Assembly: GCF_900119165.1 (NCBI RefSeq)
Contig: NZ_FPJG01000006.1
Coordinates: 4,774,001-4,838,000, forward strand
Direction of reading: 5' to 3'
Length of the DNA: 64,000 nt
Source of the DNA: Amycolatopsis australiensis
Lineage (GTDB): Bacteria > Actinomycetota > Actinomycetes > Mycobacteriales > Pseudonocardiaceae
In this document: positions 16,243 to 24,854 of the stretch, piece by piece
How positions within the stretch are numbered: the first letter of the stretch is position 1
Layout of the letters: each line of letters opens with the position of its first letter
The notes under the pieces: model-generated
What the model was told of the DNA's origin: nothing
What the model saw: only the letters and a program-made list of their open reading frames with translations
Database searches by the model: none
Program-made: the position numbers and the translations under genes

Positions 16243-16390
16243 AAGGCACAGCTGCACGCGCTCCTGGACTGGGCGACGGGCAGCAACGCCGCCGGGAAGG
16301 TCGTCCTGTATGCGAACGGCGGTCACGGCTTCCTCTTCCAGTTCCCCGGGACTTCGCCGCCGAGGTGACCAGGTTCCTCGCCTGGGAAGG
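16243..16390 (+). pseudogene. Alpha/beta-hydrolase C-terminal scrap
   Basis: In frame from ~16249 the DNA reads QLHALLDWATGSNAAGKVVL and YANGGHGFLFQFP (catalytic-His region of an alpha/beta hydrolase), then, after a frameshift near 16345-16350, DFAAEVTRFLAW, the usual last helix. An in-frame TGA occurs at 16366. Only the last ~45 residues of a family of ~280 are present. Confidence 0.6.
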
Positions 16391-16440
16391 CACCCCTTGT
16401 GCCCACCTCGGCCCGGCGAGGTGGGCACAGCGGGCGGACG

Positions 16441-17877
16441 TCAGAACGCCGTCACGGCACTCGCTGCCGCGGGCACCTGTGGCGCCGGAGTGCCGGCGGC
16501 GCGGCGGGCGCCGCCGGTCAGGGGCAGGCCGCCGGCCGGGGCGAACATGCCCATCGCGAACGTCGAGCCGCTCGGGGCCGAGGCGATCGGCACGACCGGG
16601 AAGGCGTTGCCGCCGGCCCGCACGGACGTGGAGATGTAGTCGCCGAACATCCGGCCCTGCGACGTGTCCGGGATCCACGACAGGTTCATCGGCCCGGCGA
16701 CCTGGGTGGCGCCGCTCCAGCTCGTCCCGCCGTCGACCGACGAGACGAACCCGACGTCGAGCCGGCAGGTCGAGGCCGTGCAGGCGGCGTCGGGGTAGTA
16801 GTAGTACGTCAGGCCGATCCGGGCGCTCGCGCCGGAAGTCGACGGGTCGACGCCGAGGCCGGGGACGAAGTGGTCGACGGTGCTGGTGGTGGCGTCGATC
16901 GGCACGCGCGCCGGCGTGGTCCACGTGGTGCCGTCGGCGGACCTGCTCAGCACGATGTCGTTGCTCGGGCAGCCGGCGCGGAACCGGCAGTCCGACCAGG
17001 CGACGTAGACCGTGCCCGCGCTGTCGGTTTCGGCGCTGGGCAGGGCTTCTTCGCGCAGGCCGCCGGCCGCGTCGTGGTGGCTGACCGCCGCGACCTGGAC
17101 GGTCGAGGACCAGGTCGCGCCGCCGTTGGCGGAGCGGAAGCTGCGGATCTGGTCGTTGAGCGAGAGGTAGGGGACGACGACGGTGCCGTTCGGCTGCACG
17201 ACCGGCTGGCCGCCGAGCCCGGTGTGCGCGCCGGCGGGAGCCCGGGCGGGTCCCCACGTCAGGCCGCCGTCGGTCGAGGTCTTCATCCGGATCGAGTCGC
17301 CGGAACTCGTGATGTCGTACTCGGTGTAGCAGGTGCCGAAGAACGGGCTGGTCGCGGTGTTGTCGCAGACGATCCAGTTCTTGTCCAGCGACCCGGTGGC
17401 GGTGGTGACGGGGTTGCCGAAGGTCTTCCCGCCGTCGGTGGAGCGGCTGGTGAACACCGGGGTGCCGCTGGGGCAGTTGACGCCGAGCGAGGAGATCAGC
17501 CAGACGTTGTGCTTGGCGTCGAAGGCGACGGCGGCGTCGCTGATCTGGCCGCAGGCGCCGCCGGTGTTGGCGGTGGTGCCGGGCAGGAAGCCGTGGGTCC
17601 AGGTGGCGCCGCCGTCGGTGGAGGTCGCGAACCCGACGTCGGACGAGCCGCCGCCGAAGACGCGTCCGACCTGGAAGGCCGAAACGATCGTGGACCCGAA
17701 GGCGAACGTGTCGGGTTCGACCTCGGTTCTGTGCTGGGCTTGCGCGTCGGTGAACGGGTCGGAGCTGACCTGGGTCACGGCGACGTTCGCGGACGCGGAC
17801 GTCGTGCCGGCCAGGAGCCCGCCGACCACGACGGCGGGCAGTAATGCGGCGGTCAGGGGTTTTCGGGAAAGCGGCAT
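16441..17877 (-). CDS. Secreted Asp-box (BNR) sialidase-fold protein
   Basis: 478 residues. Signal peptide MPLSRKPLTAALLPAVVVGG with cleavage near TTSASA|N. The mature chain carries at least six Asp-box repeats (S-x-D-G-G-x-T-W/F: STDGGATW, STDGGKTF, STDGGLTW, SANGGATW, SADGTTW, SVDGGTSW), the hallmark of six-bladed sialidase/neuraminidase-like propellers. The catalytic Arg triad and FRIP motif of true sialidases were not identified, so 'exo-alpha-sialidase' is not proven. Acts extracellularly, perhaps on glycans. AAGGTG lies upstream of ATG 17877. It is divergent from a related secreted Asp-box protein. Confidence 0.85.
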   Translation of the reverse strand: MPLSRKPLTAALLPAVVVGGLLAGTTSASANVAVTQVSSDPFTDAQAQHRTEVEPDTFAFGSTIVSAFQVGRVFGGGSSDVGFATSTDGGATWTHGFLPGTTANTGGACGQISDAAVAFDAKHNVWLISSLGVNCPSGTPVFTSRSTDGGKTFGNPVTTATGSLDKNWIVCDNTATSPFFGTCYTEYDITSSGDSIRMKTSTDGGLTWGPARAPAGAHTGLGGQPVVQPNGTVVVPYLSLNDQIRSFRSANGGATWSSTVQVAAVSHHDAAGGLREEALPSAETDSAGTVYVAWSDCRFRAGCPSNDIVLSRSADGTTWTTPARVPIDATTSTVDHFVPGLGVDPSTSGASARIGLTYYYYPDAACTASTCRLDVGFVSSVDGGTSWSGATQVAGPMNLSWIPDTSQGRMFGDYISTSVRAGGNAFPVVPIASAPSGSTFAMGMFAPAGGLPLTGGARRAAGTPAPQVPAAASAVTAF

Positions 17878-18275
17878 GGCACGTTCACCTTCTGGCGTCG
17901 AAGTGAGGAAACGAGGCGGGCAGCGGGGTCGCCGCTGCGGGCCATGACGAATGTCGATCCAGCCACTCCGATCCGCCGCGGTAAATCCGCCATGTGGTGG
18001 ACCTGGCCGGGCGGACATCCCGATTGCGGGAAATGGGCGAATTCGGCTTGTCGCGCCACGTGCGGCGACCATTCCGGGCTCGACCGGTCAAGAACCTTCG
18101 GCGGCCGCTGAACGGGGGACGAGTTGGCCGTGCGCTTACCTTGTCCGAAAAAGACAGCCGGATCAGCGGTAACGGATCGGTGTTTCCCGGCGACGATGCC
18201 AACGGCGGCCAAGGCACGGCGGAGTCCGTGTGGCTGGCCGTGCACCGGAAACCCGGTCGATCAAGGGAGCACGCC
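17878..18275. other. Divergent promoter region between the two Asp-box genes
   Basis: 398 bp with no gene I can support. It must hold the promoters of both secreted proteins. AAGGGAGC (18263-18270) is the ribosome site of the rightward gene. No clear palindrome or DasR-type box was seen. Confidence 0.5.
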
Positions 18276-20168
18276 GTGCCGCGTCCCCGCACCATTTCCG
18301 TGATCAGCATGACCATTCTGAGTACCGCAGCCATCGGCTTGTCCGCCGGTTCGCCGGCGACCGCGCGGCCGTTCGGTTACCACCAGCTGAGCAAGCTCCA
18401 GCAGCGCCATGTTTCCGGGCTGCTGTCCACCGTCCTCAACGGCGAAGATCCGGCGAACGCCGCCCGGGCGCTGGCCCCGAACCGCGCCCGGCCGTCGGCC
18501 GCGGCGCCGTGCGCGAACCGGTTCGGCGCCGACGTCAAGGTCAACCAGAACTGCCTGAACATCGCCGACCCGGACCTGCAGGGCCGGGGGCAGGCGCAGA
18601 ACGAGACCTGGGCGGCGGCCGACCCGAACCACCCGGACCACGTCATCGCCACCTACAACGACTACCGCCGCGGCGACGGCACCTGCGGCGTCAGCTATTC
18701 CCTCGACGGCGCCCGCACGTGGTCCGACGCGACCACACCGAACGGCTTCAGCCGCGGCTTCGGCGGCGCGCCACGGGAGTACTGGCAGTCCGGCGGGGAC
18801 ACGTCGGTGGCCTGGGATTCGCGCGGCAACGCCTACCTGTCCTGCCAGGTCTTCAACCGCGGCAACACCGTCTCGCCGAACCCGGACCAGTCCAGCGCGT
18901 TCCTGGTCTTCCGCTCGACCGGTACCGACGGCGCGTCCTGGAACTTCCCGGGACGTCCGGTCGCCGCGCACGACGACACCGCCGGCGCCGGGAACTTCCT
19001 GCTGGACAAGCAACTTCTGACGGTGGACGCCAATCCGCGCAGCCCGTTCCGCGACCGCGTCTACGTGTCCTGGACGACGTTCGCCGACGACGGCACCGGC
19101 TACATCTACGAGGCATACTCCGCCGACTACGGCGAAACGTTCTCGGCGCCGGTGCTCGTCAGCGCCGACACTCCGTTGTGCGCCAACGCCCTCGGCTTCC
19201 CGACGCCGCGCGGGCGCTGCAACCAGAACCAGGACTCGCAGCCGTTCGTCGGCCCGGACGGCGCGCTGTACGTGGTGTTCAACAACTTCAACAACGCCAC
19301 CGCGAACGCGGCCGACAACCACAACCAGGTCCTGCTGGCCCGCTCGGCCGACGGCGGCCGGACGTTCGCGGCCCCGGTGCTGGTCGGCAACTACCACGAG
19401 CTGCCCGACTGCGCGACCTACCAGAACGGCCAGGACCCCGGGCGCGCGTGCGTCCCGGAGAAGGGCCCGTCGGCGAATTCGGTGTTCCGCGCGAGCAACT
19501 ACCCGATCGGCGGCGTCGACCCGCGGCACCCGGACCGGATCCTGGTCACGTACGGCTCGTACATCAACCGGAACTCCGACGAGAACACCGGCTGCGCACC
19601 GGCGGGGTTCAACCCGGCAACCGGCGTCAACCGCTACACCGGCGTGAAGAACGGTACGTGCAACAACGACATCGTGCTGTCGGCCTCGGCGAACTCCGGC
19701 GCGTCGTTCACCGGCGGCACGACCGACGTCCGGCAGCTGCCGGTGGTGACGACGGCCGCCGGCCAGGCCCGCACCGACCAGTTCTGGCAGGGAGCGGCGT
19801 TCACCCCGGACGGCACGTTCGTGGTGAGCTACTACGACCGCCAGTACGGCGCGGACGAGACGACGGGATTCTCGGACATCACGGTGTCGGCCGCGTCCGG
19901 CGCCGGCGTCACCCACATCCGGGCGACGTCGGGAAGCATGCCACCGCCGACCCAGTTCAGCGGCACGTTCTACGGCGACTACGCGGGAATCGCGGTCACG
20001 GCCCGCACGGCGTACCCGGTCTGGTCGGACACGCGCCCACCGGACCTGTTCCTCTGCCCGGGTACCGGCACTCCCGGCGTTCCGCCGCGCAGTTGCGAGG
20101 CGGGCGCACCGAACGCGTCGATCGCCAATGACCAGGACACGTACACCACAAGCGTCGGCATCCGTTGA
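18276..20168 (+). CDS. Secreted Asp-box (BNR) protein
   Basis: 630 residues from GTG 18276, chosen for its AAGGGAGC 6 bp upstream and because a Sec signal (RTISVISMTILSTAAIGLSA, cleavage near ATA) follows at once; upstream in-frame codons are charged. After a ~90-residue helical/linker region come Asp-box-like repeats (SLDGARTW, SADYGETF, SADGGRTF, SANSGASF) and many NxD/WD features of a sialidase-like propeller. A Cys-rich insert (CATYQNGQDPGRACVPEKG) and an end near SCEAGAP are present. Probably extracellular; substrate unknown. Paralogous in fold to the divergent neighbour. Confidence 0.84.
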   Translation: MPRPRTISVISMTILSTAAIGLSAGSPATARPFGYHQLSKLQQRHVSGLLSTVLNGEDPANAARALAPNRARPSAAAPCANRFGADVKVNQNCLNIADPDLQGRGQAQNETWAAADPNHPDHVIATYNDYRRGDGTCGVSYSLDGARTWSDATTPNGFSRGFGGAPREYWQSGGDTSVAWDSRGNAYLSCQVFNRGNTVSPNPDQSSAFLVFRSTGTDGASWNFPGRPVAAHDDTAGAGNFLLDKQLLTVDANPRSPFRDRVYVSWTTFADDGTGYIYEAYSADYGETFSAPVLVSADTPLCANALGFPTPRGRCNQNQDSQPFVGPDGALYVVFNNFNNATANAADNHNQVLLARSADGGRTFAAPVLVGNYHELPDCATYQNGQDPGRACVPEKGPSANSVFRASNYPIGGVDPRHPDRILVTYGSYINRNSDENTGCAPAGFNPATGVNRYTGVKNGTCNNDIVLSASANSGASFTGGTTDVRQLPVVTTAAGQARTDQFWQGAAFTPDGTFVVSYYDRQYGADETTGFSDITVSAASGAGVTHIRATSGSMPPPTQFSGTFYGDYAGIAVTARTAYPVWSDTRPPDLFLCPGTGTPGVPPRSCEAGAPNASIANDQDTYTTSVGIR

Positions 20169-20186
20169 CGTGAGCGTCGTCTGAGA

Positions 20187-20211
20187 CCCTGTCCGTCCTG
20201 GACGGACAGGG
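20187..20211 (+). terminator. Hairpin terminator after the Asp-box gene
   Basis: ccctgtccgtcc (20187-20198) is the exact reverse complement of 20200-20211 with one base between the arms; it begins 18 bp after the stop. In RNA it forms a strong stem with a small loop. Confidence 0.75.
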
Positions 20212-20249
20212 CCTCGGGCCTGCGGCGGAAGGAGGACGAGCTGAGCGAG

Positions 20250-21494
20250 ACGGCGGTCATGACGACCGGCGCACCTCCGTCCGAAGAGCCGGCACGCCGT
20301 CGTGGCGTCGGCGGCGCTGGCTGCCGCGCTGGCCGCGCTCCTCTTCGGCGGCGTCGTCGGCTTTGGTGAACGGGGACGCAGTCACGGTCTGGCCGCGCCT
20401 CGGTCTCGGCTTGAACGCCGGCTCGTCGTTGACGCCGTGCCCGTCGGCACGCTGTGCGCGAGGACGGTCCGGTTCACCAGGGTTGGCGGGGGCCGGGCCG
20501 CCGCCGTCGGAGGGTTCCTGCTCGGCGCCGCCGCCGGCGGCCTCGGCCTGCTGTCCGCCCTGGTCGCCCTCGCGGACTTCGAGCGGACGCCGGGCCTGCC
20601 GGTGGCGGCCGAGGTGGGCGGCGGCGCCGCCGTGACCGTGCTGGGAGTGGCCGTCGTCCTCTGGGCGGGCTGGACGTGGGCGGCGCGGCGACCGGGCCGG
20701 GACCGCGCGCCGCCGCCGCGCTGGTCGCCTGGACGCTGTGGCCTGCGCCGCCACCTTCGATGCCGCCGTCGATCGCGCAGCTCGGCGAGCCCGGACGGCC
20801 GCACGCTGGCCGCGCTCTACGACGATCAGACCGTGCAGGTGTGGGACGTGGCCACGCGCCGCCCGGTCGGTCAGCTGCTCGGCCCTCGGGAATTACCGCC
20901 GGGGTGCCGACGTGGCGTTCACCGTGGACAGCCGCACCCTGGTGACGACGAAGGCGGACAACGGATTCTGTGTCGTCCGGACGTGGGAAGCGGCGGCCGG
21001 GCGCCCGACCGGCCAGAACACCCTCAGCCTCGCGCTCGACGGCAACCGGCGCAACGAAGCCAAAGAGGCGGCGCTCAGCGCGGACGGCCGCATCGTGGCC
21101 GTCACGCCCGTCCCGGAGTCCGCGGAGGACATCGGCGTGCACCTGCGGGACGTCGGCGGCGGCCGGATCGGTTCGGCCGGTATGACCGAGGACAAGGGCC
21201 CCGGCGCCAAACCGAGCCCGGACGGCCGGCTGCTCGTCACCGCGAGCGCGCCGCACGACGACTTCGAGCCGATCACCGTTCCGTACGCGGTGGCGGCGGT
21301 GACGTTCAGCCCGGACGGCCACACGCTGACCGCGGAAGGAGGCGCGGTGGGCTGTGGAACACCGGAACGGCGCGCAGATCGGCGCGGGCAGCCCCGGAAC
21401 GGGCGGCGCGCTGGCCTTCAGCCCGGACGGCCGGACCCTCGCCGCCCGGAGTGACCACGGCGCGTTGCGGCTGTTCACCGTTCCCCGCGGCTGA
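20250..21494 (+). pseudogene. WD40-repeat membrane-anchored protein, multiply frameshifted
   Basis: Pieces of one ancestral protein lie in successive frames. First a start MTTGAPPSEEPARRR, then in another frame the TM stretch ASAALAAALAALLFGGVVG, further TM segments (GGFLLGAAAGGLGLLSALVA, AAVTVLGVAVVLWAGWTWAA), then WD repeats: SPDGRTLAALYDDQTVQVWD, next frame TWEAAAGRP, SADGRIVAV, FSPDGHTLTAEGG, and finally SPDGRTLAARSDHGALRLF ending at 21494. At least three frame changes are needed. No single long product is possible, so it is a decayed gene of the WD40/NACHT-like signalling type. Confidence 0.72.
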
Positions 21495-21525
21495 GGCACG
21501 CCGTGTCGCAGGTGGACAGTGCCCG

Positions 21526-21951
21526 CTAGGACGCGCTTTCGCGGTCTTCGAGACCGACTGCCTGGCGCAGCTGCCGGCAGTCGCGGTGCAGTTCGGGGCG
21601 GTCGTCGGCGAGCCGGTACATCAGGTCGCTCAAGCCCTGGGCGATGGCGTTCAATTTGTGCTGGGTGGCGTCGTCTGAGCGTTTTTGGGTGTTCTGGAGC
21701 AGGGCGACGAGCAGGAACGTCACGATGGTGGTCGCGGTGTTGATGATCAGCTGCCAGGTGTCGACGCTCTTCAGGACGAAGATCGACGGCGCCCACAACA
21801 CCACGATCAGCACGCACACCACGAAGAACCAGGCCCGGGACGTAAATTCGTTCGTGGCGGTGGCAAAACGGTCGAAGACCGACAAATGAGAATTGACGGA
21901 CGAGGGCATCGTCGCCTGCTCGTCGGCCGAGGTGTCGCGATAAGTGGTCAC
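21526..21951 (-). CDS. Low-affinity iron permease-like membrane protein
   Basis: 141 residues from GTG 21951, or 127 from ATG 21909; neither has a strong ribosome site. Pattern of the low-affinity iron permease family (PF04120): FDRFATATNEFTSRAWFFVV, a first TM (FVVCVLIVVLWAPSIFVL), SVDTWQLIINTATTIVTFLL with the second TM, then LQNTQKRSDDATQHKLNAIA and a charged C-terminal helix. The bacterial members are two-TM proteins whose transport role is poorly proven. Convergent with the WD40 remnant. Family call is good; function is tentative. Confidence 0.8.
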   Translation of the reverse strand: MTTYRDTSADEQATMPSSVNSHLSVFDRFATATNEFTSRAWFFVVCVLIVVLWAPSIFVLKSVDTWQLIINTATTIVTFLLVALLQNTQKRSDDATQHKLNAIAQGLSDLMYRLADDRPELHRDCRQLRQAVGLEDRESAS

Positions 21952-22132
21952 CCGGCCCGCGTACCCGCTGTGAGCTGCCGCAACACTTTCCCGGGGAAAC
22001 TTTCACCGCGGCCAATGGCCTGGGCGAGACGCTCCCGTCGCCGGAAATTCACCGGATCGGCATCTTTCCGGTCTCCTTCCGGCGAAGCGCGGCAGTCATC
22101 ATTCCGATGCCCGTTCGAGACGAGGAGGTTCC

Positions 22133-22525
22133 GTGCCCGCTTCCCTGCTTTCCCGGCTCGCCGTGACCGTCACCGCGGTGGCGGCCACGCTCGGCGTCAG
22201 CACCACGGCCGCCGACGCCACCGTGTACAGCTCCTGCACGCAGTCCCGCTGCTCGGACGCCCGCTCGGCCAACACCATCTGGCAGAGCAAGGGCTACCCC
22301 GGTACGCGCGGCTGGTACGACTGGCCCGGCGGCAAGTGCAACTACGCGGGCGGCACCTACCAGAACCTCGAGGGCGAACTGCCGGCCGGCCACTCGTTCC
22401 GCGAGTTCGACGTCTACCCGCGCACCTGCGGCGCGGCCCGCGACGCCTACCGCATCGTGGTCGACCTGACCGCCGGCGCGGTCTGGTTCTCGCCCAACCA
22501 CTACACGGACTTCTACAAGCTCTGA
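22133..22525 (+). CDS. Secreted guanyl-specific ribonuclease (barnase / RNase Sa superfamily)
   Basis: 130 residues. Signal peptide to about residue 28-30 (VSTTAADA|T); mature domain ~100 residues, the size of RNase Sa/barnase. Catalytic set by pattern: E91 in SFREFDVY, R107 in DAYRIVVD, H123 in PNHYTDFY; the TYQNLEGELP strand precedes as in this fold. Extra Cys pairs (SSCTQSRC, KCNYAG, RTCGAA) suggest disulfides suited to an extracellular enzyme. Cleaves RNA after G to give 2',3'-cyclic phosphates. No barstar-like inhibitor gene is next to it; neighbours are the iron-permease-like gene and a TetR gene. A GAGGAGG precedes ATG 22133 (actually at 22118-22125). Confidence 0.9.
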   Translation: MPASLLSRLAVTVTAVAATLGVSTTAADATVYSSCTQSRCSDARSANTIWQSKGYPGTRGWYDWPGGKCNYAGGTYQNLEGELPAGHSFREFDVYPRTCGAARDAYRIVVDLTAGAVWFSPNHYTDFYKL

Positions 22526-22662
22526 GCCGGTCCACGCCCGAAACGGTTGAACACCGGGGTGGAGTGGGTAGGTCACTGACGACGGCCTGAGGATGCGCCG
22601 TCCGGGGTAGACGGCGGCCGGCCGCGGTGATCACCCTGTCGTCGGGGCGGCAGGCGTGCGGG

Positions 22663-23343
22663 TCACCGCGGCCGGCCGCCGTCGTCGGCCATGCCGCCGA
22701 GGCCGTCGAGGATGAGGTCGAGCCCGAACTCGAACTCGTCGGCGAACGCGAACCCCGTCTTCGCCAGTTCCGTGACCACCTCGGCGAGGTAGGGGTAGTC
22801 CTCGACCCCGGATGGTTGCCGGGCGGCGACGGCGTCCCGGCGTCGCGCCGCCTCCGCCGGGATGTCGCCGGCGAGGGTCTTCTCCTGGAGGGCGAACCCG
22901 TAGACGTAGGCGTCCATCAGGTTGTAGGCGTGCACGGCCAGGCGAAAGGGAAAACCCGCGTCACGGCGGAGGCAGCGCATCACCTCGTTGTGGTGGTGCA
23001 GGTTCGCCGGTCCCGGAGTGCCCGTCTCCATCCGGCCGACCGCCCACGGGTGCCGCAGCAGCGCCTCCCGCATCGACGAGGCGCGTGCGCGCAGAGCGGT
23101 CCGCCAGCCGACGCCGACCGGCACCTCGACCTCGGCGAAGACCAGGTCGACCATGCCGTCGAGGAGCTCGCGCTTGTCCGCCACGTGCTTGTACAGCGCC
23201 ATCGGAACGACGCCGAGCCGGGCCGCCAGTCCCCGCATGGTCAGTGCCTCGAAGCCGCCCTCGTCCGCCAATCCGACGGCGGCGCGCAGCACCTTGGCGC
23301 GGTTGAGCCGGTCGCGGCCGGTGGCCGCGGCGGTTTCCTGCAT
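22663..23343 (-). CDS. TetR family regulator (TetR-class C-terminal domain)
   Basis: 226 residues from ATG 23343. HTH: RAKVLRAAVGLADEGGFEAL, TMRGLAARLGVVPMALYKHV, DKRELLDGMV; the 'MALYKHV.dK.eLLD' form and TetR_C-like second half (WRTALRARASSMREALLRHP) match the TetR_C subgroup. Divergent from a six-TM membrane protein; the 120-bp gap holds two copies of the aggtgtac-N3-gtacacct palindrome placed on the rightward promoter. It therefore very probably represses that gene and itself, with an unknown inducer. Confidence 0.92.
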   Translation of the reverse strand: MQETAAATGRDRLNRAKVLRAAVGLADEGGFEALTMRGLAARLGVVPMALYKHVADKRELLDGMVDLVFAEVEVPVGVGWRTALRARASSMREALLRHPWAVGRMETGTPGPANLHHHNEVMRCLRRDAGFPFRLAVHAYNLMDAYVYGFALQEKTLAGDIPAEAARRRDAVAARQPSGVEDYPYLAEVVTELAKTGFAFADEFEFGLDLILDGLGGMADDGGRPR

Positions 23344-23376
23344 CGCGGTCCTCTCGTCTCCTGACCGTGCCCGGCC

Positions 23377-23435
23377 TTGACAGGTGTACATCGTACGCCT
23401 AGCTTTGCCGCACGAAAGGTGTACGACGTACACCT
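23377..23435 (+). promoter_or_regulatory. Promoter with two TetR operators
   Basis: TTGACA (23377-23382) and TAGCTT (23400-23405) are separated by 17 bp. O1 aggtgtac-atc-gtacgcct (23382-23400, one mismatch) fills the spacer and O2 aggtgtac-gac-gtacacct (23417-23435, perfect arms) lies just downstream of the start point; centres are 35 bp apart. A clear two-operator repression layout for the divergent TetR. Confidence 0.85.
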
Positions 23436-23462
23436 CCGGTGGGCACTTGCGAGGAGCCAGGC

Positions 23463-24128
23463 ATGAGTACGACAGCAAGACCCGTCACCATGGCGCCCAC
23501 CGCGGGGAGGCTTTCGCGCGCGGCCGGCATCTGCGCCGCGATCGCGGGGGCGCTGTTCATCGCGGTCCAGATCGGCCATCCGGCCATGACCGTCTCGACG
23601 GTCACCACGACCGACTGGGCCGTGCGCAGCACGGCGAAGATGCTCATGGCCGCGCTGGCGCTCGCGGGCATCACCGGCATGTACGTGCGTCAAGTCCGGC
23701 AGGCCGGGATTCTCGGCTTCGTCGGTTATGTGCTGTTCGCCGCCGGCTACCTGCTCGTGCTGAGCGTCGAGGTCGTCGCCGCGGCTGTGCTGCCCGCGCT
23801 GGCGCACACCGCGCCGGGCTACGTCGCGGACGTCCTCGCCGTCGCCTTCGGCGGCACCGCAACCCATGACATCGGCGCCATGCGGATCGTCTTCGTGGTC
23901 AGCTCCGTCGGCTATCTCGCGGGCGGCTGCCTGTTCGGCATCGCGCTGTTCCGGGCGCGCGTCCTCGCCCGGTGGGCCGCGGCGCTGCTCGCCGTGGGCA
24001 CGGTCGCCACAGTCGCGCTCGCGGTGCTTCCGGAGTCGTTCAACCGGCCGCTGGCCGTCCCGGTCGGCGTGGCCTTGATCGGCTTGGGCTGCTCGCTGTG
24101 GCGCGATCAGGCGGCCGGCGGCGAATGA
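23463..24128 (+). CDS. Six-TM integral membrane protein of unknown function
   Basis: 221 residues from ATG 23463, with GAGGAG 7-12 bp upstream. About six TM segments: GICAAIAGALFIAVQIG, AKMLMAALALAGITGMYV, ILGFVGYVLFAAGYLLVL, the region around VVAAAVLPALA, IVFVVSSVGYLAGGCLFGIA and RWAAALLAVGTVATVALAVL, with a last hydrophobic stretch VPVGVALIGLGCSL. No enzyme motif was seen. It is under the divergent TetR through the two-operator promoter, which suggests a stress or drug-responsive role, but this is inference. Its stop touches the stop of the next, convergent TetR gene (24128/24129). Confidence 0.82.
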   Translation: MSTTARPVTMAPTAGRLSRAAGICAAIAGALFIAVQIGHPAMTVSTVTTTDWAVRSTAKMLMAALALAGITGMYVRQVRQAGILGFVGYVLFAAGYLLVLSVEVVAAAVLPALAHTAPGYVADVLAVAFGGTATHDIGAMRIVFVVSSVGYLAGGCLFGIALFRARVLARWAAALLAVGTVATVALAVLPESFNRPLAVPVGVALIGLGCSLWRDQAAGGE

Positions 24129-24707
24129 TCAGCGCGCCGCGGCCGGTGCCTCCAGTACAGAGCGCAGGCCGGGCAGCGCCAGCTTCCGCCACGCTTCGGT
24201 CAGCCAGGCCGGGCCGTGGCGGAAGTCGTGCGTGACCCACCAGCCGAGCAGGCCCAGCGTGGTGTTGGTGTAGTGCTCGACGACCAGGTCGACCGGCAGG
24301 CCCGACCCGGATTCGGCCAGCGGCCCGCTCAGGTGCTCGGTCAGCACCTGGCCGACCATCCGCTGCAGGTGACCGGCCACCAGGTTGCCGCCCTGACGGC
24401 CGCAGAGCGCCCGGTACACCGTGCGGTGCTCGTAGGCGTGCCGGTAGAGCAGCTCGGCCGGCCGCGCGGTGTCGGTCGGGGACAGCGTGCTGACCGCGTC
24501 ACGCAGCTGGCCGAGCATCTCCTCGAAGCAGCTGAACAGCAGGGCGTCCTTGTCCTGGTAGTGCGCGTAGAACGTGGAGCGGACGACATCCGCGCGGTCC
24601 AGGATCTCCCGCACGCTGATCCGCTCGTAGCCCTTCTCCAGCACCAGTTCGATCAACGCCTGGTGCAGCGCGCGACGGGTGCGGCGGACACGCCTGTCGT
24701 CGGGCAT
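24129..24707 (-). CDS. TetR/AcrR family regulator
   Basis: 192 residues from ATG 24707. HTH: RVRRTRRALHQALIELVLEK, ISVREILDRADVVRSTFYAH, YQDKDALLFSCFEEML; the rest is helical with GHLQRMVGQVLTEHL and a TetR_C_7-like end (TTLGLLGWWVTHDF). Divergent from a seven-TM-like membrane protein, with a palindromic operator between (24806-24822). Expected to repress the pair. Starts further up (24800) would add a Cys/Pro-rich tail and are unlikely. Confidence 0.9.
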   Translation of the reverse strand: MPDDRRVRRTRRALHQALIELVLEKGYERISVREILDRADVVRSTFYAHYQDKDALLFSCFEEMLGQLRDAVSTLSPTDTARPAELLYRHAYEHRTVYRALCGRQGGNLVAGHLQRMVGQVLTEHLSGPLAESGSGLPVDLVVEHYTNTTLGLLGWWVTHDFRHGPAWLTEAWRKLALPGLRSVLEAPAAAR

Positions 24708-24805
24708 CGCGGCCTCCGGTTTCCGGACAGTTTCGCCGATCGGTTCGCTACCGCACGGCCGGCCGGGATCGCACGTTGACGACCCCTTGGTCCCGGACAC
24801 GATAC

Positions 24806-24822
24806 TCGAACAGGTTGTTCGA
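24806..24822. promoter_or_regulatory. TetR operator between divergent genes
   Basis: tcgaaca-ggt-tgttcga, a 17-bp palindrome with perfect 7-bp arms, flanked by gata/tatc-like ends. A further ttgttcg half-site lies at 24834-24840, next to the rightward gene. Confidence 0.75.
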
Positions 24823-24854
24823 TATCAGATCTTTTGTTCGGTGAGGGGTGTGTC

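Noticed and set aside
16441..20168. Calling the two Asp-box proteins true sialidases
   Set aside because: Asp-boxes occur in many propellers; the catalytic Arg triad, FRIP motif and Tyr/Glu pair could not be identified by eye.
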